Shown here one piece after another: positions 36,093-47,168 of a stretch of 64,000 nt of DNA. Origin of the DNA: Pseudoscleropodium purum (lineage: Eukaryota > Streptophyta > Bryopsida > Hypnales > Brachytheciaceae). The stretch's first letter is position 1, and each line of letters begins with the position of its first letter. Under the pieces are notes generated by a model that saw only the letters and a list, made by a program, of their open reading frames with translations, ran no database searches and was not told where the DNA came from. A program made the translations under genes and the position numbers. Location: contig OZ017805.1 of assembly GCA_963969395.1 (NCBI GenBank), positions 372,001 to 436,000 on the forward strand. Direction: 5' to 3'.

Positions 36093-36562
36093 GCAGATGG
36101 ACTCCACGGATGTGAACACTTAACAAGCATCTTCTTGTCTTCCACAATCTAAAGTTATGGATCAAGAAAATGGTGGAAAATTGAGCTCCTCAAATGCCAA
36201 GTCTTTTTTTTGTTATGGAATGTGATGATTTAGGCCAGGATGAGGATATTGATATAGTAAGCTTTTACAATATCATAGATGGGTGTGATCATACTGTAGA
36301 TGAGTATGAAAAAGACAAAGGAAGTCCAGTTAGTTTCCCAAAGTTGGGAGATCCTACAATGCCAGTATTCTCAGATGAGAGCTTTGACACAAAGCGTAGT
36401 GATTCTAACTCATTGAGCTCTTATGCAGATTTGTCTTTGTCTATTTGTAGTCCATGGGGTCCTATATATTGTGATTACTCAGGACTTTGCCAATTAAAGT
36501 ACAACCACTTAGTCACCATTCACCAATGTTTTGACTATTATGAGGATGTGGACATTGAGTGA
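36093..36562 (+). pseudogene. Possible small acidic gene or terminal exon, unknown
   Basis: A good 3' splice-site-like 'ggttttgcag' at 36087-36096 precedes a coding-like stretch. A frame MDQENGGKLSSSNAKS (from ATG at about 36158) runs into a T8 tract at 36206-36213. One base out of register, it continues as an open frame from 36194 to the TGA at 36562. The product is rich in Asp, Glu, Ser and Tyr (ECDDLGQDEDIDIVSFYNI; SSYADLSLSICSPWGP). The T8 tract suggests a slippage frameshift. No family is recognised. It could be a decayed gene or a real exon with the frame set by splicing. Confidence 0.35.
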
Positions 36563-37308
36563 AAAATGTAATTTAAAGGATATATAAAACCAATTGGTTT
36601 TATTTTGTGCAGACATAGTAATGCTTCATTCGTTAGTTATCTATAGATGTATTTGATGTATACTATAAAATTTATTTAAAATTAATAACTGCATTGTATT
36701 GATAAATTGCATTGACAAATACCTAGCATTTTTATGTATTATGATTTTATATATTAGTGCATGTAAAATTTTTTGATGAATATATTTGTTGAGATCTTCA
36801 TGATATAGATTCTAATAGCAATGATTGTAATTTTACTTATTTATGCCATGTTTAACTACTTTTGGATGAATTTTGGACTATGTCAAGGTAGAATTCATTG
36901 GGAGACCGCTCATTCTTATGGTTTTGGAGACCACAATGCATACAAAAGTAGGAAGAGAAGCGTGAAGTAGACTATGTTCAAATAGAAAAAGAAGACTATA
37001 TAAACATAATAAGTACAACATTTTTCCCCTAACCCATTTACTTAGTATTTCCCTACAAAATTAGGATCTGGAAATGTACCCATGTATCCCCACATTCAAA
37101 TTGACGTACAAGATAATATACTCAATGGCAAGGAAAATGCAATGCAAATAGAAACTATTGGTGCGCTGCAATAGAACTTAGAAGTTGTTGAAAAGTACAA
37201 ATGGTTCAACACATTTTATTCACATTAATAAAAAAAGATAACATTCAAGAAGTAGCCCATTAAAACATTTAAAGGCATTCCCAACAATATCTAAACAAAT
37301 AAACTTGA
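36563..37308. other. AT-rich spacer
   Basis: No gene or repeat structure is seen between the two open segments. Confidence 0.4.
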
Positions 37309-37797
37309 CTAATAGTTTACAAATTTTTCAATAACAAGTAGCTCCTTCTGTACATAATACGGATCTTCTAATTTTATAGAATCTATATCATCCCTCACAC
37401 CTATGAAGGGACCTATCAAATAAGAACATGGCCATTGAAGAGGATCTACCTCAAATAATGCAATATTTTGATTCCAAAAAATGTTGTGCAATCTTGGGCT
37501 AGCTAAGAGACACTTTAGTAATCCTGGACGGTTTGGATAAGGATCAATCTTGTTAGGAGTGTCCACACTGGCAAAGAATAGAAACCCCTTCAAAGTCTTT
37601 CGAGGGAGAAGACGCCGCAAAATCTCGTCCCAAGTCAACATATGCATAGAGAAAGACAACCCATAGTGAGTTCTTTCCACCAACTGTCTAAAGAAGTCAC
37701 AAAAACAAGATGGAACATTGATTTCATGACAAAGATCTGAAATGTCACCCTCAACGCAAAAAGCACCTGTCAAAACAACTAGAACCGCCTTCTGCAT
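37309..37797 (-). CDS. Open reading frame of unknown function, 162 aa
   Basis: The frame is uninterrupted from ATG 37797 to TAA. It has protein-like composition with conserved-looking aromatic, Cys and Pro residues (INVPSCFCDFFRQLVERTH, MLTWDEILRRLLP, NIFWNQNIALFEVDPLQWP). No signal peptide, membrane segment or known motif is visible. Another open minus-strand segment lies 1.3 kb upstream at 39106-39309, so this could be the last exon of a split gene, or a remnant of one. It abuts the degenerate tandem repeat that starts at 37806. The function is not known to me. Confidence 0.35.
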   Translation of the reverse strand: MQKAVLVVLTGAFCVEGDISDLCHEINVPSCFCDFFRQLVERTHYGLSFSMHMLTWDEILRRLLPRKTLKGFLFFASVDTPNKIDPYPNRPGLLKCLLASPRLHNIFWNQNIALFEVDPLQWPCSYLIGPFIGVRDDIDSIKLEDPYYVQKELLVIEKFVNY

Positions 37798-37805
37798 CGA
37801 CCGAA

Positions 37806-38300
37806 TTCTGTATGAATGTCAATTTAGAAGATAGAAGAGAACCTTTAGGCAATGGAAAAACTCCTATTGTTGCTCCAATGGACAATCACATTACTGAGAA
37901 CCTAAAATCACTAGAAGAACTCCCGATGTTGATAGATTTACGCAAGAATATCAGTTTAAGAGATAGAGGTGAGCCCTTAGACAACGGGAAAACTCCCGAT
38001 TTTTATCCAAAGGACACTCACATTATTGATAACCTAAAATAAACGGAAAAACTAATAACGTCGACAAACCTCTACAAGAATGTCAATTCATGAGAAAGAG
38101 GAGACCCCTCAGACAACGAAAAAACTCCCAATAGTGCTCTAAAGGACACTCACATTTTTGAGAATCTAATAACAATGGAATATCTCCTACTAAACTAATA
38201 ATATAGAAACATTTCAGTGAGAACGAGAAAACAACAAGAGATTTTCCAATAACCTTCAAGTGCACATAGACTTTACTTCAAAGCACAACCAATGGAACAT
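37806..38300 (+). repeat. Degenerate tandem repeat, period about 135 bp (45 codons)
   Basis: Units begin near 37811, 37946, 38080 and 38208 with gaatRtcaRttYa-gaga. They share 'aaYgRgaaaactcc' and 'ccaaWggacaMtcacatt'. The first two units are one open frame (37812-38042) with NGKTP twice. Later units carry stops. The period is a multiple of three, which suggests a once-coding repeat protein. More diverged pieces with 'atctcctg' continue to about 38540. Confidence 0.55.
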
Positions 38301-39105
38301 GTCCTGATAAGGTCAACTTATACACTTATTTTAGTAACAAATTGCGTGCAATGAGAGAGCTCTTGCTGAACTACATACCCCACTCACTTCATAGAGAATC
38401 CTAAAATCTAGAGAAATCACCCGATAAATTTACAATAGACAATCTCTTCATCGTAAATCCTAAAAGCATGGAAGATCTCCTGAAAAATTTACAATGGATA
38501 CTGGATTCAATGAGAATCCCAGAGTAATGAAACATCTACTACTTATAGGAGAGATATACTCTTGTAGCACTAGAAGATGGATATGAAAGATATAGGAGTC
38601 ACCCTATCCATGTCTAGTACAATTTAGGAAAATAGACCAAATTCAGCTTTCGTCGAATGCAATGTTGTAGAACTCAACTACCAATTACATGAACATAGTG
38701 ACCACTATTTTCTAAGTACATAGGCAAAACAAATGGAAGAGACAGCTAACAAGAGAAGTGCATATGCAATATCTTCACAAGGAAACAGAAATCAAATAAG
38801 AAACTAAGGACACAACTCAAATTTAAATCACATTGGGTCTAAATGTCAAAACTTTAACAAAACATATCGATTATGCATTCACAATCAATTTCCCAAAGTA
38901 CCAGTTAACTATTGATGTATCATCGACAATGTTCTATTTCACTCAAATTTACAAGTTTAGAAAATTGTCTACTCTACAATTTACAAGTTCCATCATTTAC
39001 AATCAATATTACAATTTGTACTCCAATGAATATACAATGTGAATGAAAAAAAATGCCGTATTCAGTAATGGAAGTACTCCCGATGAAGCCTTAAGTGATC
39101 AAGAT

Positions 39106-39309
39106 TCATTCACACACTATTCTCAATAGTATTCTGAAGCCCTCACTAGATAGGGGGTCCATTGGATTCTGACCACCAAGAAGAGGATTATTTGTCATAT
39201 ATATTCGCACCACCTCATTAGACAAGAAAAGGCCATCAAGCCATGGCATGAGTTGCATGAGTAGGTAGTTGTCATTTGTTGACCGGCGAAAGGTCTCAGG
39301 GCAAATAGT
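39106..39309 (-). pseudogene. Open segment of unknown function, possibly an exon
   Basis: On the minus strand this is an uninterrupted frame of 67 codons reading ICPETFRRSTNDNYLLMQLM, then WLDGLFLSNEVVRIYMTNNP and GGQNPMDPLSSEGFRILL, ending at TGA 39106-39108. Composition and order are protein-like rather than random for this AT-rich DNA. It has no ATG at its start. It may belong with the 162-codon frame at 37309-37797. The family is not recognised. The rest of 38540-40080 holds nothing I can support. Confidence 0.3.
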
Positions 39310-40084
39310 GCTATGTAGATTAGCCTATATGGGTGGAATTAGTATTTTGTTTTGTATATGGAGAATAAAACTAAAGTCCAAATAGAAAGTCCAACTGAAG
39401 TCCAAATAAAAAGTTCATGACTGACTTTGGAACTAGGCAAAAGGCAAGCTCAACAAATGACAATAAATATTGTATAATTAAAGTTGATCTAGATCATTTT
39501 GCTTCCAATTTGCATAGATGTGACAACCTACACTGTGTTGATAACAAAAACCCAACCAATGTCACTTAAAGCAAAAGCATTTGTGAAGCATCTATTTCTG
39601 GTGAATTTAGCCACATCTTAGTGCACAAAGAGAAACAAGTACTTGCAAGAAAACCTATGGATTACAATTTTCAATGAGATCAAATAATCAATTAGTCGCT
39701 ACCAAAACTAGCACGTGCTCAATGTCCCTAGTACATACAATCCATCTCAACATGCATATTCCATTAATTAATTCTTCAATTTTTGCATAGTCAAGTGTTC
39801 AATGTCTTTTCCTTGTCAACCATACTATCCACCTACTCATAACAAGATATTGAGTTGAGAGATATTCAATATGTGAAATTTCTAGAAGTACACACAAACA
39901 ACAAGTCCATGAATTTAGATTCTAGGATATAAATAAAGTAAGCTTCACCACCGTACAACAATTAATAATTGCACCAACAATTTTAAAAAATCAATGGAAT
40001 AAGTGCTAGTAAAGCAATTCAATCACATCCCAAGACTTTAGTGATTTCTAGAGCCTCTAGCTCAGGATTGACGAATCTCAACGT

Positions 40085-40204
40085 CCGCTCCAAAATAGCG
40101 TCCGTTTTTCCGGACGTACGGACGTACGGACGCTAGCGGACGTAGTGTCCCTCCCGCCGTCGGAAGGTGGATGCGCGGGGCGGGGCGGACAGGGCGGACT
40201 TCGC
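40085..40204. repeat. GC-rich GTCCG/CGGAC repeat block 1
   Basis: An abrupt GC island in AT-rich DNA. It contains a small hairpin (gtccg-ttttt-ccggac), the 8-bp unit cggacgta/cggacgct three times in a row at about 40120-40143, and gggcggac at the end. It lies 300 bp beyond the 3' end of the RING-type pseudogene, with another block beyond its 5' end at 46786, so the two may be the ends of one element. Confidence 0.6.
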
Positions 40205-40497
40205 ATTGCCATTAGTCATTAGAAAATTTTATATTGTTATGTAATTTGAATGTTACACAATCAAAAATGAATCCACGTAAAATAAGATGTACATATAAAA
40301 ATATTTTTATACGCAAATGAAAATATAGCATCTTTATATATAAATATATATGTATAAATAAAATACATGAAAACATAGTTCCAATATCACTATTGAATCC
40401 TATACGATCATTTTAAGATCTAAATCTTTCACATTCTTTTTTGTTTTTAAACAATGAAAGGACCATTGTTTTTTAAAAACAAAATTCTCCTCAAATC

Positions 40498-40947
40498 CTA
40501 CTTTCCACCAGATGGACCACTACCTTCTCCCAAAACAAAAGGAAAATCTGTTGTACCGAGGAGTTTAGCAGATGATTGACGAATTGACCGTTGTTGACTT
40601 GGACGGACTATTCGCCCTCCAGATTGAACTTCGATGTCCACCTTATGAAATTGTTTCTTGGTTTCCAGAAAGAAGTCATCGTCCTCTTCACGCTTCCTTT
40701 TTTGTTTTATTTTCGGTGATAAATCGACTTCCTCTGCCTTCAAGGTTCTCAAGTTGCTCTTCAGACGATCTACCATCGCTTGAACAACTTCATCATCTCC
40801 TTTCCCTTTCCATATTGTGAGGCAATCTCCATCCAATAGGAAAGCTTTCCAATGTCCTAAAATATCGCCAATGCGCTTATCAAATGCTGCTGCCACATCT
40901 ACAGATGAATGTCTTGTGCTTGATAATCCATTTGTATCGTAGACAGC
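40498..40947 (-). pseudogene. RING-type mobile-element gene, C-terminal segment
   Basis: An open frame on the minus strand runs from the insertion of copy 3 to a TGA at 40498-40500. It encodes DVAAAFDKRIGDILGHWKAF, a charged stretch with KQKRKREEDDD (candidate nuclear signal) and a Ser/Gly-rich end (GEGSGPSGGK). Removing copy 3 and one acagc joins it in frame to KLEEAAKVRA upstream at about 44241. The region recalls charged C-termini of mobile-element proteins. No catalytic motif is seen. Confidence 0.6.
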
Positions 40948-43900
40948 TGTCGCAGCTTAGAATTTTGATTTTCTTAGTATACACCCAAATAGGAACGGAA
41001 ACTAGTCATTAGCTAACCGGATCCGATTAGGTGGGGAAGGAAATCTCAGAATTAGCACGGAACGTGAAGTAGTGGGCTTCTTGGATCTAATCCGGTCAGG
41101 AGTAACTAACGACGGAAACGGAATGTAACACGGATTAGGTCTAGGACCGGATGATGATGATGAACCGGATAATGATGGTAAACCGGATTCATGATGACAA
41201 ACCGGAAAAGGGTCCAGGGACTATAAAAGGAGGAGCTTTCACTGTTGCACCCCCTTTTAGAAACTCGACCTTGAGCGTGCGCGGTTGAGTTTTTGTCGTT
41301 TGTGCGTCTGTGCGTTTGTGTTCTGTTCGTTTTGATTCCGGTTGAGATCGGAGAGAGGAAGTGAGGAACGGGACGTGCGGCTAGGAGAGAGTGAGGTAGA
41401 TGTGAGTGGGAATGCCTCCGCTACGTAGGTCGAGACAAGCGAGTCCCTCTGGAGGCGAGGTGAAGCTCCGGAAAGTCATTCCGGTTATTCCCTCCACAGA
41501 GCCGGAAAAGTCTCAACTCATGGATGATCTCAAATCCATGGGTTGCGTAGGGTCTGCCGAGAAACCCTGGGGTTTTAGGGAGGAGAGAATGGTCAAGGAG
41601 CTCCTCGGAAAGTTGTCCAACCAGTTTGACAACACCGTGAGAGGAACTCCCGTCAGCTGGAACGAGGGGATGTGGAGAGCGGTTTACGGTTTACGGGCAG
41701 GAGGTTTGGGAATGGCGAGCCGGAAGGATGAGTTTGTCCGAGGGAAGTTTAAGGGAGCCGTCAACCCGAAGGACGGATACGCGGTCGAGGATTGCTTGGA
41801 TGACCGACACCGTCGGCTCCTGCAATTCCTGGTTCCGGTTCTTCACCCGGAAAAGTCGACCAGGGTGACGATCACCCTCGGCAACACCATTTTCGGTGCC
41901 CTCAGTGGTACCCGGAAAGTGGATTGGGCACGGATCATTTCCGATCTCGTGGCCCAGCTTGTTAGTAGGGTTGGGAAGAAAAGGGCCACTCTAGTGTGCC
42001 CTTACCTCTTCCACCTCTATCGGGAGAACCAAGTCCTCACCGATACGGAGGAGAGGGCGTGGAAGACGCAGGAAGTGCTCCTGAAGTATGGGGAGTCGGA
42101 GACGGATGACGAGGCCGAATCTGATTCCGGGTCAGACCGGGAGTCCAGCGAGGAAGAAGAGGAGCCGATGCCGCCGATCAAGCGATAGAAGCTGACGCCT
42201 CCACACAAGCGCGGGACGCCTCCCGGTCAAGACAAATCGGCCCCGGAAGAGAAAGCAGAAGCCGAGAAGACCAATTCCGGGGGAGATCCGGATATGCAAG
42301 ATCCGTTCAACGGTCTGATCAACGTCCTCTACAACATCAGGGCGGATTGGGAGGTCAAGCACAGGACGCTTGCGGCAATCGGCAAGTTGGTGGGTGCTGC
42401 ACCGGACAGCAACTTGGCGGAACAAGTGGCGCAATGCATCACAAATCCGGAAGAGACCCGGAAGCAGGAAGCAGAGATCCGCCGGTTGCAGGAGGAGGTG
42501 GATAAACTGAAGGCAACACTTTTTGCCTATCAGGAAGACGTGACGGCCGCCCGGGAGATGGCGGAAGAGACTCGGAAGATCGCCGAGTAGATCAAGGCGG
42601 TCCTGGGAGAGACCGGAACGGCCGCTGCCAAAGCGAAGCTCTTCGACGAGAAGATCCACGAAGAGAAGAAACTATCCGGTTCCCGGATGGTCCGGATTCT
42701 CGCGGACTTCGCTGAACAGGTGGAGACGACAATGGTGGAGGGGCGGAAGGCTGCGGACCGGATCGAGGAGAGCAGCCGGAAGCTGACGAGAGCGACGTGC
42801 GACAAAGGTATTCATCTTTCTGACATCTCGCTACCGGATCTCTTTCCGGACGCGACCATTCAGAAGGATAGGAAGGATTGGACTCCTGAGTCCAAGAAGT
42901 CTGCACGGACTAGGACTCCGGGCACGAGACCGGATATCACCATCGACCTGGAGTCTCCACCCGGACCGAATCCTGCTGAGGGGGAACGGGTCCGGAATTT
43001 GAGTGAAGTCTTCGAGGAGCTAGTCCCGGAGACCGGAAGCCCGACGATAGGATCTCGAGTTGTAGGGTAGATAGGATTTTAATTTCAGTTAGGAGTAGGA
43101 GCGGATCCGGCTCAACAGTATTAGGTTAGACCGGAAGTTAGATTAGGGTGGCGGCGGACCCCTACAGGTTTTCTGCTCCTTTTTGTGCTTTTAGGGTTTT
43201 TACCCTTTGTATATAAATCGGTTCCTGAGATGGGAACTGGGAGTTGTTCATTTTGCAAACTTCTTGTACCTTTCTATTCTCTTCATTGTGTGTCTCTCTC
43301 CAGCGCGACAGGATTGTATGATGTGGAGTTAGAATAGTACGAGCCGGTTTGCGAGTGATTTCTCCCCTTGGTGTTTATTTTCCGATCCTAGGTGCATGTG
43401 AGTAGGTACAGAAGAGTTGGGAGTGAACTTAGTTCCTCAGCACGTCTAGAGTTTGAGATTCCGGGTGAGAAAGCCGTTGTTAGACTAGGCGGGTAGGGAG
43501 GGATTCCTTAGCTGCGCTAGAACTCTCGGATGGGAAATCCGGTCGAGTGTCCGATCTCCTGTGAGGTCTCACCACCCGTATGGGTAACGGAAGAACTTTA
43601 GTTGATGTTGGAACGGACGGGTGCACTTGTAACCACCTATCTTCGCACGGATCGGAAGTAGCATCAAGGTCGTTGTAGTACGAGAGGGTCGAGTGTGGGG
43701 TCTTTGTGTGACCTACGACCCGGATTGCTATCTGGGTTGTTGTGAAGGACCAAACCGGATCTGGATTAGTTTAGGAGTTTAGAAGGTAGGACAGTGGGTC
43801 TTCAGCCACTATAAGTCACGGAAGGAGTGGTGGGCCTACCACTCTCAAAATTAAGCGGCGACCCCTCTGATGGTGAAACAGAGGCAAAACTAAACCGGAT

Positions 43901-44240
43901 AGGATTACGGGTACAGGATGACCATCCGGACCGGATTGGTCAGGACGGATTTCCAGGATCGGGAATTGTGAGATCCTGGGATTTGGGTATTTGTACGGAC
44001 CGGATAGTTAGTAGGACCGGAAGAAGGAGTAATCCGGTCTGTAGTTATCCGGTGTGGTGGTATTTTTGGTTCTAGATCTAGGACCGGAAAGTAAGATTGG
44101 CATACTGACTGAGCTTAACTGCTTAATAGAGCTAGATACTTCACAGGATCTCGTGGGTTCGATCTTTAGAGTCACTTAGTTATACTCTAGAGCGATTTTT
44201 GTGAGTATAATGGGGAATTGACCTGCCCTGTGCTGCGACA
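40948..44240 (+). mobile_element. 3.3-kb CCGG element, copy 3
   Basis: The 3293-bp element has the same inverted ends and is flanked by acagc at 40943-40947 and 44241-44245. It is inserted antisense in the RING-type pseudogene. It has TATA boxes at 41222-41229 (before the gene) and 43210-43217 (after the gene, outward). The ATCCGG tandem just after the stop codon is reduced to a single unit in this copy. Confidence 0.93.
41412..43070 (+). pseudogene. Element gene, copy 3, two nonsense codons
   Basis: It has the same length and frame as the intact gene of copy 1. TAG at 42186-42188 replaces the CAG codon in PPIKRQK. TAG at 42588-42590 replaces the CAG in the coiled coil (AEQIK context). The second stop is shared with copy 4. 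The first 258 codons, the whole globular region and the acidic stretch, remain open. Both breaks are C-to-T changes in CAG. Confidence 0.85.
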
Positions 44241-46554
44241 ACAGCACGAACTTTTGCAGCCTCTTCCAACTTCGACAATAGAAGGGCCCTACCTACGAGG
44301 GTGTGGTCGTATGCCTTATACTACTCATCGAACTCTTTTCCATGGTTCACCTCCACCTAACTGTCTTCTGGTCCTCTCTCCATTTTTTAATCTAGAAAAC
44401 GAAAGAACTTTTCGTCTTGCAAGCTCCAATGTCCCCCCATGTTGCGACAAAACATTTCACGGGCCGCGTCATCTACGATTCCTCGAGCCCGCAATTCCAC
44501 CTCTCTATTGTGAGTCATCCACACATCCAAATCTAATGGTTGTTGAGATTCCTGGTACAAATCATGCCTCTGTTCATTTGCATTCCACCGGATTGGCTTC
44601 CCCCAATGTTGATAATTTTGGAATTTGTACGGCGCTTGTTCAAGAGGAAGATTCCAACGATTGTACTCGTGGCCTGGAGGCATAGCTTCCAAAATACCAA
44701 ACATTTCGTAGAACCTAGCACTCAATGGACTACGACACTCGGCACACACCGAACGAATGAGTGATGTTTTCGCAATGCAAGTGACATGGAAAGTGTGGCG
44801 ACATTGGCCCATGATTACCGCACCTTCCGGTCCGAAGAGGCCTTGGCAAAGGCTACAACAACCATCCAAGATTGGAGAGGCTAGATCACAAGCATGCACC
44901 ACTCGTTTGTTTTTCACATTGATGTGTGCTGAAAGTGTGTTGTAAGGGACCCATCCTTCCTCCACTTCCAAGGCCCAATTGATGGGTGGAGTTTGGTCCT
45001 TCTTTGTGTGGTTTAACTGCTCAAAGCCTCAAACATGGCATCCATGTCTCCCTAACATGTGATTTCCGTATATCCGTTAGAAGGATGTTGGTCAAATATA
45101 GTCTTGAACCAACTCAAAGAGCTTTGAATGTCATCGCAATTTTCATTTGACTCGATTGCCAATGTTTGAAGACCTGCGATTGCTTGAGATACTACAGAGG
45201 GTCTGTCTTGGAGTCTTTGTACTTATGCTAACCATCGAGACTCCAAGCCGCTAGATGGCATAAACTTCTTCAAATCCAAGCACAATTGCAATCGATTCAA
45301 CTCGGATTCAACGATTCCTTTTGCTTCAATTGCCTCCTCCAATTTATGCTTCAACTCTTCAAAGTCACAACTCTCCGTTTGCATCTCTGCATTCACATAA
45401 ACGGATGAAAGCTTTTCCATTGATGGTTGTTGTGTCTCTTTTAACATGCTCATATCGTGACTTTCTTGTACATTCACAATGGCAGGGTTGTCGCTTGCTT
45501 CGGCCTTAGCAAAAAGAAGAGAGAGCTTATCTTCACTCTTTTGAGTCTCTTGACTATCTCCGAGTATAATCACTGGTGAGATTGCAACCTCACTTGGATT
45601 CTTGGAGGTCCCTTGTAATTCTGCAATCCGTTTACGCATCTTCATCAACTCCTCCATTTGCCTCGATGATTGTTGATTTAAATGTTCAACCTCACTCTCC
45701 GAAGTCTTTAATTTCAACTCCAACACTTTGCACCTTGCTTCCACTCCTCCAAGGTCAGCAATTTTTTTCTCATATTCCACCAATTGTAGTATGTGAACAT
45801 CTCTTTCTTCGAAAAGTGGTCCGAAAGTCTTCGTGAGATTCTGAAATGCTATAGCACCTTTCAACATCTTTGGTGCCATGAAAGAAAACTCGGCCAAATT
45901 CATAAAAGTCGGAGCAACTTGCACTGAAAATTCAGCTGACATCGTCATCTTGAAAGTTGTATCAAGTATATGTCCAACATTCTTTGGATCTGCAAGTGGA
46001 TTCATTGGAATAGCAGTAGCACCATCATCGGGGTTAGACGATCCGCCTATTTCTTCATGAAGGTTAGCAAACTGAACCGAGAGCTTCAAAAGATTTTCCA
46101 ATTGTTTTGGATTGGACATGTTTTGCAAGGTTCGATGTAGAGGACTTGGCAATGCCGCTGTAATTGGAAACTCCTCCGCCCGCCTTTTACGCTCGGAACT
46201 CCATAATGACGATATATTATCAATCGTCACGCCTTGTCCACGAGGCGTATATACTTTGTCTTCTAAACTTAACGCTGGACTAGATTCAACGCCTTGATGC
46301 ACAGGCGGAGATTTGTAGACCAAACTATCAAAACAATTGTTGGCTATCAGACTATCAATTGTAGCATTAGCCTTTGCCACTTTCTCCGCCAAGACTTCGT
46401 CTACTTTACTTTTTGAAGTTTCTCCGTGTTCCGTGCAAACATTGCCTTTGTTTACAAATTCCGTTTACGTTTGTGCCCCCTTCACTTTGCTCTTTTTCTT
46501 GGCTTCGCTTCCCGGAGTCACCCCATCAATATTTCGATCACCTTCGCCATTCAT
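44241..46554 (-). pseudogene. Coiled-coil plus RING-H2 mobile-element gene, N-terminal and central part
   Basis: ATG at 46554 opens a frame with one TAA at 46465-46467. It is then open from 46392 to 45223, with two more stops before about 45000. This part has NLHEEIGG, TFMNLAEFSFMAPKML and a long coiled coil (about 45700-45640 and 45430-45290). After a frameshift, 44971-44387 carries a RING-H2 finger: Cys39, Cys42, Cys57, His59, His62, Cys65, Cys76 and Cys79 of that frame, including CRHTFHVTC. Then come RFYEMFG and MPPGHEYNRW. RING-H2 domains act as ubiquitin ligases; here that is only inferred. The gene is dead (stops, shifts and copy 3) but each domain is well kept, so decay is recent. Confidence 0.65.
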
Positions 46555-46766
46555 GATTGTCAATTGGATTCAATAACCAATTGAAGTAAATAAAGAAATC
46601 TCACGTGATAGTCAAAAGTGATGGCATCAATTGTAATCTAGTAACAAAAGATAGAGGACCCCAACTCTCCACCCCGTAGGAGCAACTAGCACATAAAGCA
46701 ATAGTAGCACATCCAACTTGGCACCGAAGGAGAATTGAAGTGAGAAGAAATGAAAAGTCACTCCAC

Positions 46767-46774
46767 CCTTATAG
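46767..46774 (-). promoter_or_regulatory. TATA box of the RING-type gene
   Basis: CTATAAGG on the minus strand lies about 213 bp upstream of the ATG at 46554 and just inside the GC-rich block at 46786-47008. The same order (GC block, TATA, leader of 170-230 bp, ATG) is seen for the genes at 50175 and 53001. Confidence 0.45.
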
Positions 46775-46785
46775 CCTTCCGACGC

Positions 46786-47008
46786 CAAACCTAGAGGCCG
46801 TCCGCCACTGGACCTGATCTAGACCGTGCGAATCGGCCCTGAACCTCGCGTCCGCTGCCCGGACCGACGACGTCCGCTTTGGCAGCAGACGCGCCGTCCG
46901 CCCGGATTGTCCGCACTGTCCACCTTTCGACGCCGTCCGCGCTTTGGACACGCCGACCGCCCCACTTAAACACTGACCACCGACGGCGTCCGTCCAACTG
47001 TCCATTGG
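46786..47008. repeat. GC-rich GTCCGC repeat block 2
   Basis: About 220 bp with repeated gtccgc and ggccgtccgcc, in contrast to AT-rich flanks. It is the upstream end of the RING-type gene unit. No extended inverted match to the block at 40085-40204 could be aligned by eye, so element ends and target duplications remain undefined. Confidence 0.6.
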
Positions 47009-47131
47009 AGCATCCTATGAGGCCAATATTACTCAAAAAGAGCGGTAACATTTCAAAAATAAAACAGCTTAATAATCATTGCTAAATGAGGATCAATGTA
47101 ATTGATTTATCATTTTTTATTTTTTTTAAAT

Positions 47132-47168
47132 GTAAACCCTAAACCCTATACCCTAATTACCCTAAACC
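47132..47168 (-). repeat. Short interstitial telomere-like tract
   Basis: 'taaaccctaaaccctatacc' followed by ctaattaccctaaacc is five degenerate CCCTAAA units, the plant telomere type. It lies 120 bp beyond GC block 2. It is too short to be a telomere. Confidence 0.6.
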
